From Rhizobium sp. LC145 (GTDB lineage Bacteria > Pseudomonadota > Alphaproteobacteria > Rhizobiales > Rhizobiaceae), in contig NZ_LBHV01000008.1 of NCBI RefSeq assembly GCF_001005825.1, positions 64,501 through 128,500 on the forward strand: a stretch of DNA of 64,000 nt. Direction: 5' to 3'. The position numbers were made by a program, and so were the translations under genes. Of this stretch, positions 32,427 to 39,900 are shown one piece after another. How positions within the stretch are numbered: position 1 is the first letter of the stretch; each line of letters opens with the position of its first letter. Below the pieces are notes generated by a model. It was not told the DNA's origin and searched no databases. It saw only the letters and a list, made by a program, of their open reading frames with translations.

Positions 32427-33596
32427 ATGACACAGGCGCAGATCGTCGGTTGGGCCCATTCGAAATTCGGGAAATCCGAAGCCCCCACCACCCGCGAGCT
32501 CATGGCGGAGGTTGTCAATCCGGCGCTCGCCCATGCGGGCATCGAGGCCAGGGATGTCGACGGCATCTTCGTCGGGGTTTTCAACAACGGCTTCACCAAG
32601 CAGGATTTCCAGGGCGCGCTGGTCGCCATGGCGGCGGACGGCTTTACCCATACGCCCGCCATGCGCGTGGAAAATGCCTGCGCCACCGGATCGGCGGCGA
32701 TCTATTCGGCGCTTGATTTCATCGCCTCCGGGCGCGGCAAGATCGCGCTCGTTGTCGGCGCTGAGAAGATGACCTCGCTGCCGACCAAGGAAACCGGTGA
32801 TGTGCTGCTTTCCGCCTCGTTCCGTGAGGAAGAAGCGGATGTGGAGGGTGGCTTTGCCGGCCTATTCGGCCGCATCGCGAGCAATTACTTCCAGCGTTAC
32901 GGCGACCGTTCCGAGGAGCTGGCGATGATCGCCGCGAAGAACCATGCGAACGGCGTCAAGAATCCCTATGCCCACATGCAACGGGATTTCTCCTTCGAGT
33001 TCTGCAATACGGTTTCCGACAAGAACCCCTATGTCGCACCGCCGCTTCGGCGCACGGATTGCTCGCTGGTGTCCGACGGAGCAGCGGCGCTCGTGCTCGC
33101 CCATCCGGACGTTGCGGCCGGCATGAACCGTGCTGTGGCTTTCCGTGCGCGCAACCATGTCAACGATATCCTGGCGATGTCGCGCCGCGATCCGATCGCT
33201 TTTGAAGGAGCTCGGCTGGCCTGGCGAAAGTCCCTGGAAGAAGCCGGCGTTTCGCTGGAGGACCTGAGCTTCGTGGAAACGCATGACTGCTTCACGATCG
33301 CCGAGCTCATCGAATACGAGGCGATGGGGCTTGCCAAGCCCGGCGAGGGGCATCGTGTCATCCGGGAAGGCATTACCGCCAAGGATGGCAGGCTACCGGT
33401 CAATCCATCCGGCGGTCTGAAATCCAAGGGGCATCCGGTCGGTGCGACCGGGGTTTCGATGCATGTGATGGCGGCCATGCAGCTTTGCGGCGAAGCGGGC
33501 GAAATGCAGCTGCCGAAAGCCTCGCTTGCCGGCGTCTTCAACATGGGCGGAGCTGCGGTCGCCAACTACGTCTCGATCCTGGAGCGGGCGAAATGA
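32427..33596 (+). CDS. Thiolase, SCP2/acetyl-CoA acetyltransferase-like
   Basis: A 389-residue thiolase-superfamily enzyme. The nucleophilic cysteine is in RVENACATGSAA, a histidine in ETHDCFT, and the acyl-CoA site histidine in GLKSKGHPVGATG. The C-terminal cysteine of classical thiolases (CxG) is replaced: GVFNMGGAAVANY reads Asn-Met-Gly-Gly. This is the SCP2-like pattern, where the HDCF cysteine takes its place. It is therefore not PcaF, which ends the beta-ketoadipate pathway. The stop overlaps the CoA-ligase start by four bases. It probably cleaves a 3-oxoacyl-CoA or performs a retro-Claisen step. Confidence 0.85.
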   Translation: MTQAQIVGWAHSKFGKSEAPTTRELMAEVVNPALAHAGIEARDVDGIFVGVFNNGFTKQDFQGALVAMAADGFTHTPAMRVENACATGSAAIYSALDFIASGRGKIALVVGAEKMTSLPTKETGDVLLSASFREEEADVEGGFAGLFGRIASNYFQRYGDRSEELAMIAAKNHANGVKNPYAHMQRDFSFEFCNTVSDKNPYVAPPLRRTDCSLVSDGAAALVLAHPDVAAGMNRAVAFRARNHVNDILAMSRRDPIAFEGARLAWRKSLEEAGVSLEDLSFVETHDCFTIAELIEYEAMGLAKPGEGHRVIREGITAKDGRLPVNPSGGLKSKGHPVGATGVSMHVMAAMQLCGEAGEMQLPKASLAGVFNMGGAAVANYVSILERAK

Positions 33597-35230
33597 ACAT
33601 GATTGCCTCGGCTGGCGTGGATGGTAAGGCGGGACCGAAGGGCGGACTTCTACCGCGCTCCACCCGGGTCATGAACCTCGCCCGCTTCGTCACCCAATCC
33701 ATGCGGCGCGATCCGCAGGGCATCGCCGTCGTCTGGGGCGAGAAGACCTGGACCTGGGCGGAGTTCGAGGCCCGCATCGATGCCATGGCGACCGCATTGC
33801 AGGAGCGCTTCGGGGTAACCAAGGGTGATCGCGTTCTGGTGCAGTCGCAGAACTGCAACCAGATGTTCGAATCCATGTTCGCCTGCTTCCGGATCGGCGC
33901 AGTCTGGGTGCCGACGAATTTCCGGCAGACGCCGGAGGAGGTCGCCTATCTCGCTAAGGCAAGCGGCGCGACTGGCATGATCTGCAACGCTTCCTTTCCG
34001 CAACATGCGGAAGTGGTTCGCAGCGGCAATCCCGATGTCGGGTTCGTGCTCGCGATCGGCGAAGCTGGGTTCGGTCCTTCCTATGACGCGCTGGTCGAGG
34101 AATTCCGCGGCCGCAAGCCTGTGGAAGCGGCAGTCGATCGCGACGATCCCTGCTGGTTCTTCTTTACCTCGGGCACGACCGGACGGCCCAAGGCGGCGGT
34201 ACTGACGCATGGCCAGATGGCTTTCGTCGTCAACAATCACCTTTGCGATCTGATGCCGGGGGTTACGTCCGCGGACGCCTCATTGGTGGTGGCTCCGCTG
34301 TCCCATGGCGCCGGTGTTCACCAGCTCACACAGGTGGCGCATGGCGTGAAGACGATCCTGCTGCCGACGGAGAAGTTCGATATCGATGCTGCCTGGGCGC
34401 TGGTCGAGAAATGGCGCGTCTCCACCATGTTCACCGTGCCGACGATCCTGAAGATGCTGGTCGAGCATCCGGCGGCGGAGAAATACGATCATTCCTCGTT
34501 GCGATATGTGATCTATGCCGGCGCGCCGATGTACCGCGAGGACCAGAAGCGGGCGCTGAAGGCGCTGGGTCCGGTCATCGTGCAGTATTTCGGGCTCGGG
34601 GAAGTAACGGGAGCGATCACGGTGTTGCCGCCTGCGCTGCATTCGGCGGAAGACGGGGAGAGCGTCAAGATCGGCACTTGCGGGATGGAGCGGACCGGAA
34701 TGCAGGTCTCGATCCAGAACGATGCCGGCGAAGAGCTATCGCCCTATGAGACCGGTGAAATCTGCTGCACCGGACCGGCCGTTTTCGCAGGTTACTATGA
34801 CAATCCGGAAGCCAACGAGAAGGCATTCCGCAACGGCTGGTTCCGCACCGGCGATCTCGGGCACGTGGACGAGGAAGGCTTCCTCTACATCACCGGCCGT
34901 GCTTCTGACATGTACATTTCCGGCGGCTCCAACGTGTATCCGCGTGAGATCGAGGAGAAGCTCCTTACCCATCCCGCAGTCAGCGAAGTGGCGGTGCTGG
35001 GCGTGCCCGATCCGCTTTGGGGCGAGGTGGGGATTGCCGTCTGTGTCGCCAAGCCGGGAACATCCGTGACCGAGGAGGAACTCCTCGCATTCATCGGCGG
35101 CAAGATGTCCCGCTACAAAATGCCGAAGCGTTTCATTTTCTGGGAGGCCCTGCCGAAATCCGCCTATGGCAAGATCACCAAGAAGATGATCCGCGAGGAA
35201 TTGCAGAAGCGGGGCGAGATCGATGGCTGA
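33593..35230 (+). CDS. Acyl-CoA ligase, class I adenylate-forming
   Basis: A 545-residue ATP-dependent CoA ligase. Motif A3 is FFFTSGTTGRPKAAVLTHG, A5 is YFGLGEVTG, A8 is GWFRTGDLGHVDEEGF and the A10 lysine is in PKSAYGKITKK. The acyl-binding region resembles fatty or aromatic acid ligases but does not fix the substrate. The start overlaps the thiolase stop (ATGA), so ligase and thiolase are coupled. It should activate the acid imported by the TRAP system to its CoA ester, the entry step of this pathway. Confidence 0.87.
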   Translation: MNMIASAGVDGKAGPKGGLLPRSTRVMNLARFVTQSMRRDPQGIAVVWGEKTWTWAEFEARIDAMATALQERFGVTKGDRVLVQSQNCNQMFESMFACFRIGAVWVPTNFRQTPEEVAYLAKASGATGMICNASFPQHAEVVRSGNPDVGFVLAIGEAGFGPSYDALVEEFRGRKPVEAAVDRDDPCWFFFTSGTTGRPKAAVLTHGQMAFVVNNHLCDLMPGVTSADASLVVAPLSHGAGVHQLTQVAHGVKTILLPTEKFDIDAAWALVEKWRVSTMFTVPTILKMLVEHPAAEKYDHSSLRYVIYAGAPMYREDQKRALKALGPVIVQYFGLGEVTGAITVLPPALHSAEDGESVKIGTCGMERTGMQVSIQNDAGEELSPYETGEICCTGPAVFAGYYDNPEANEKAFRNGWFRTGDLGHVDEEGFLYITGRASDMYISGGSNVYPREIEEKLLTHPAVSEVAVLGVPDPLWGEVGIAVCVAKPGTSVTEEELLAFIGGKMSRYKMPKRFIFWEALPKSAYGKITKKMIREELQKRGEIDG

Positions 35231-36101
35231 TGCTGCACGGAAGGAAAGATCCGCCATGCGGCAGATCAGGCATCCCGGCCCGGTTGCCGAGGTGCGGCGA
35301 GAGGCCGTCAGAACCGTTCTGAGGCCGGTCGAAGGAGAGCTTCAGCCTGGTGAGACCTTCATGGACGGGATCGCGCGGGTCTTTGCCGAAGCTGGCTGCC
35401 TTGGCGGCTATGTCACGATCGAAGGCGGCGCCTGCGATCCCTTCCGCTATGTGCTGCCGGCTCTTTCGCCGGATGAGGAGCACGCCGCCTGGTACAGCGA
35501 AACCCATGCGCCCGAAGCGGGCGGCAGGTTCGTCGCCGCGACCGCGATGGTCGGCGAGCGGGACGGGGCGCCATTTCTGCATTGCCACGGCATCTGGGAT
35601 ACGGGCGAAGATAAACCTCGCATGGGGCATGTACTGCCTTTCGACAGCGTCGTGAGCCGCCCGATCTGGGTGAAAGGTCATGGCAGCGCGTCTGCGACCT
35701 TCTCCTCTATCCCCGATCCGGAAACGAACTTCACCCTGTTTTCGGCCAAGGGCGACAGCCTGTCTGGCAACGGCGTACTGTTTCGCGTCCGCCCAAACGA
35801 GGATATCGCAACGGCGATCGAAGCCGCTTGCGCCGAAGCTGGCATCGAAAGCGGCAGCATCCACGGCATCGGCAGCATCTATGAACCTATCTTCGAGGAC
35901 GGTCGACGGGTGAACTGCCTTGCAACAGAGATCGATATCGAAAACGGCGTGCTGGAACGGACTGCGGAAGGCCTGCGGGCGCGGCTCGATGTTGCCGTCG
36001 TGGATACCGATGGCGTCATTTACCACGGCCGGCTTGCTCGAGGAGACAATCCGGTCGGCGTCACCTTCGAACTCGTCATCATAGGCAACCGGGAGGATTG
36101 A
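35223..36101 (+). CDS. Double PPC-domain (DUF296) protein
   Basis: A 292-residue protein that appears to hold two PPC/DUF296-like units: residues about 25-150 (IARVFAEAGCLGGYVTIEGG, then HCHGIWD) and 160-290 (AIEAACAEAGIESGSIHGIG, then RLDVAVVDTDGVIYHGRL). PPC domains are found in plant AT-hook proteins and as trimers in bacteria, with no firm bacterial function. Here it lies in an operon between a CoA ligase, whose stop it overlaps by 8 bases, and an SDR, suggesting a metabolic role rather than a DNA-binding one. HCHGxxD could bind metal. Function is unknown. Confidence 0.65.
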   Translation: MADAARKERSAMRQIRHPGPVAEVRREAVRTVLRPVEGELQPGETFMDGIARVFAEAGCLGGYVTIEGGACDPFRYVLPALSPDEEHAAWYSETHAPEAGGRFVAATAMVGERDGAPFLHCHGIWDTGEDKPRMGHVLPFDSVVSRPIWVKGHGSASATFSSIPDPETNFTLFSAKGDSLSGNGVLFRVRPNEDIATAIEAACAEAGIESGSIHGIGSIYEPIFEDGRRVNCLATEIDIENGVLERTAEGLRARLDVAVVDTDGVIYHGRLARGDNPVGVTFELVIIGNRED

Positions 36102-36102
36102 C

Positions 36103-36858
36103 ATGGATCGGGGGAGCGTCGTCGTCACGGGCGCCGGGTCGGGGATCGGGTTTTCGACCGCGGAGCTGCTGATCGAAGCGGGCTGGCATGTGGTCGCGGC
36201 CGATCGCGATGCTTCCGCTCTCGACCGGTTGATGGACCGGCTCGACAACAGAGCCGCCATGGTCACGCCGGTGGCAATCGATATCACCGACGAGGCGGCG
36301 ATTTCCCGCCTCGCCGGCCAGTGCCGAGAGCTTGCGCGGCCGCTCATGGCTCTGGTCAACAGTGCTGGGATTGCCGCTAACACCCGCTTCTTCGATACGA
36401 CCGCCGAACAGCTTCGGCGCATTTACGAGGTCAATGTCGTGGGCGCCTTTGCTCTTTCACAGGCCTTGGCGCCGCTCCTCAAGGAGAACGGTGGCGGTTC
36501 GATCGTGCATATCGCCTCCGTCTCCGGCATCAAGGGCAATCTCGGCCGTTCGGCCTATGGTGCTTCCAAGGGCGCTTTGATAACGCTGACCAAGATCATG
36601 GCAGTGGAGCTTGCCGACGACCTGATCCGCGTCAATGCCATCGCGCCGGGGCCGATCGAAACGCCGATGGTGAGGGAAAACCATACCGCAGCGACCCGGG
36701 AAGAGTGGCAACGTACCGTGCCGATGCGTCGTTACGGGCGGCCGGAGGAGATTGCATCCGCGATCGCCTTCCTGATCGACGGGCGGCAGTCCTCCTACGT
36801 TACGGGGCAGGTTCTTTCGGTTGACGGCGGATTCACCGCTGCCGGTCTGATGAATTGA
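36103..36858 (+). CDS. Short-chain dehydrogenase/reductase, last gene of the TRAP-thiolase cluster
   Basis: A 251-residue classical SDR. The cofactor motif is TGAGSGIG, the structural motif is NSAG, and the active site is Ser-Tyr-Lys in HIASVSGIKGNLGRSAYGASKG. The end LSVDGGFTAAG is typical. An aspartate follows the second strand (AADRDASALDR), favouring NAD. It starts one base after the DUF296 stop. It may act on a hydroxyacyl intermediate of the same pathway as the SDR at 27443, giving two oxidoreductases in the cluster. Confidence 0.85.
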   Translation: MDRGSVVVTGAGSGIGFSTAELLIEAGWHVVAADRDASALDRLMDRLDNRAAMVTPVAIDITDEAAISRLAGQCRELARPLMALVNSAGIAANTRFFDTTAEQLRRIYEVNVVGAFALSQALAPLLKENGGGSIVHIASVSGIKGNLGRSAYGASKGALITLTKIMAVELADDLIRVNAIAPGPIETPMVRENHTAATREEWQRTVPMRRYGRPEEIASAIAFLIDGRQSSYVTGQVLSVDGGFTAAGLMN

Positions 36859-36991
36859 CCGAATTCGAGCAACCGTCCATTGCAGCAAAACCTTCATGAA
36901 AATCCCGGGCTGCAATCGACGCGGCGCGTTGACATTGCGGAGGTAAATTAGAAAAGTGAGAGCATAGAACGCCAGCGACGGGGAGGACATC

Positions 36992-39900
36992 ATGTCTAAG
37001 CGCGCGTTTATCGGCTTTTCCGCTCTCGTTCTTTCCGTATTTGGCCTTGTGCCGCCTGTGATCGCCGCGGAGCGGCGGATCGAAACCACACCCAATGGCG
37101 ATTATTTCGGCTTCGATCTGCGCACGGTGCAGAATGTCAGCCAGGCCGAGTGTGAAGCCGTCTGTATCGGCGACAATGCCTGCAAGGCCTTCACCTACAA
37201 CGTCAAGGCGCAGTGGTGCTTCCTCAAGTCCGATTTCAACCAGCTCAACACCTTCCCCGGCGCCGTTGCCGGCAAGATCGTGGAGGTGGCTGCAGAGCCG
37301 GATATCGGCGCTGCGCCCAAACTCTCTTTCCTTTCCGAGGATTTGCTCCAGCAGGCGCGCGAGCAGAAGCAAGGCCTGTCGCTCGGAGACAACCAGAAAG
37401 GTTACGGTGCGGAAGAATTGCGCACGATCGCGCAAAACGAGCTTCTTTCCGGCAATGTCGACACAGCGCTCTACAATTTCCAGGGCGCACTTTCGATCCA
37501 ACGGGAAAATGGCGACCTCTGGATAGAGATGGCGCGCACGGCCGGCACGGCCGACGGCAATAGCGACGCGACGGCGCGGGGCGTTCTTGCCGCCGTCAAC
37601 GGCTATCAGCTTACCCGCACCTCACAGAGCCGCGCCGATGCGCTTGCGGTTCTGGCGGCAGGGCTGGCGAAACAGGAGAATTACCGCTCCGCGCTGACCG
37701 CCTACAAGCAGAGCCTTGCGCTTGTGAACGCCCGTACCGTTCAGGCCGCCTATAACGATCTGCGCGAGCGGCAGGGCTTTCGGATCGTCGGCAATACGAT
37801 CGATGCCGATAGCGCCAATCCGCGCGCCTGCGTGCAGTTTTCCGAAGCTCTGGTGAAGAACACCGACTATGCGCCCTTCGTCGTGGTCGACGGTCAGGCG
37901 CCCAAAGCAATGGAGGCCAAGGACAATCAGATCTGCGTCGAAGGATTGACGCATGGTCAACGCCTCAAGGTTTCGTTCCGGCGTGGCCTGCCGTCATCGG
38001 TCGATGAGCCGTTGGAGGCGCAAGTCGATCTCGATCTTTATGTGAAGGATCGCTCGCCGACGGTGCGGTTTACGGGCGATGCTTTTGTTCTGCCATCCAC
38101 GGTGCGGCGCGGCATTCCCATCGTTTCGGTCAATACCGAAAGCGCGGATCTGAAGCTCTACCGCATCGGTGACCGCAACATCGTCTCGCTGCTCACCAAT
38201 TCGCAGTTCCTCACCCAGATGGATGGCTACGGCGCGTCGCGGATCGAGACGGAAAGCGGCGAACTGGTCTGGCAGGGTACGATCGATCTTGCGCAGGATC
38301 TCAACAAGGATGTGACGACGAGCTTTCCTGTCGACGAGGCGCTCCCCGCCCGCAAGCCCGGCGTCTATGTTTTGACGGCTGCCGCCTCCAATGCCGTTTC
38401 ACAGGAGTGGAGCAGTAAGGCGACGCAGTGGTTCGTGGTCTCTGACATCGGGCTCTCCACATATGCAGGCACGGACGGCCTCAACGTCTTTGCCCGGTCG
38501 CTCGGCTCGGCCAAGCCGCTTGCCGGTGTGGAACTGCAGCTCCTTGCCCGTAATAACGAGATACTCGGCACCGCGACGACCGATGCAGCCGGCCGCGCCA
38601 CCTTCACCGCGGGATTGACGCGCGGCACGTCCGGCATGGCGCCCGCCATGCTGACCGCCAGGAACGGCGACGAGGATTATGTCTTCCTTGACATGACCCG
38701 CGCTGGCTTCGACTTATCCGACCGTGGCGTTACCGGCCGCCCGGCGCCCGGTGCGATCGATCTTCTTGCGTGGACCGAGCGCGGCATCTATCGGCCCGGC
38801 GAAACGGTTCATGCCTCCGCTCTTGCCCGCGATGTCGACGCCGCTGCAATTGAAAACCTGCCCTTGACCTTCGTCTTCCTGCGGCCGGATGGGGTCGAAG
38901 ACCGCCGGATGGTCAGTACCGGTGCCCTTGGCGGTTACGCGCTCGACCTGCCCCTGCAGCGGACGGCGATGCGCGGCACGTGGACGATGCAGGTCTTCAC
39001 CGACCCCAAGGGTTCGCCGATCGGCGAGAAGCCTTTCCTGGTGGATGACTTCGTCCCGGATCGCATCGAGTTCGACATGACCAGCCAAGCCAAGGAGATA
39101 GAGGTCGGTGCTCCCGTGCCTGTCGAAATCGACGGGCGATATCTCTATGGCGCGCCTGCTGCCGGGCTCGATCTCGAAGGCGAAGTGGTGTTGAAGGCAA
39201 CCAGGCAGAATGCTTCCTTCCCCGGCTACCAGTTCGGTCTGGCGGACGAGGAGGCCAACGAGACGGTGCGCATTCCCCTCGATGCTCTCCCCGTCCTTGA
39301 CGACCAAGGGAAGGCAAGCTTCGATGCCTCCGTCACCGAAGCTCCGTCGACGACGCAGCTCGTCACCGCCGACATCGTCGTGCGCATGCAGGAGGCCGGT
39401 GGGCGCGCTGTCGAGCGCACGCTGACCCTGCCGGTGAAAGCCGAGGATGCGCGGATCGGCATAAAGCCGGAATTCTCCGGCGACCTGGCCGAGAACTCCG
39501 TCGGAAAATTCCACGTCATCGCCGTGGATGCCGCCGGCCAGAAACAGGCCATGCAGGGCCTTTCCTGGAAGCTCATCAAGGTTGACCGGGACTATCAGTG
39601 GTATCGCGACGGCAATTCGTGGCGCTACGAGCCGGTCACCCGTACGAGCCAGGTTTCTAATGGCACGCTGGACGTCACGACGGATGGAGGCGAAATTTCG
39701 GTTCCCGTCAATTGGGGCCGTTACCGCCTGGAAGTGGAAACCGCCGATGCGGGCGGGCCGGCTTCCAGCGTCGAGTTCGATGCCGGCTGGTTCGTGACCG
39801 CGACTTCCACGGAGACGCCGGATGCGCTGGAAATCGCGCTCGACAAGCAGAGCTATGCGGTCGGGGAAACGGCCAAGCTCAAGGTTTCCTCACGCTATGC

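Noticed and set aside
32427..33596. Thiolase as PcaF (beta-ketoadipyl-CoA thiolase) completing the pca pathway
   Set aside because: Lacks the C-terminal CxG cysteine and has the SCP2-like HDCF pattern; it is in an operon with a CoA ligase and DUF296 protein, not with pcaIJ.
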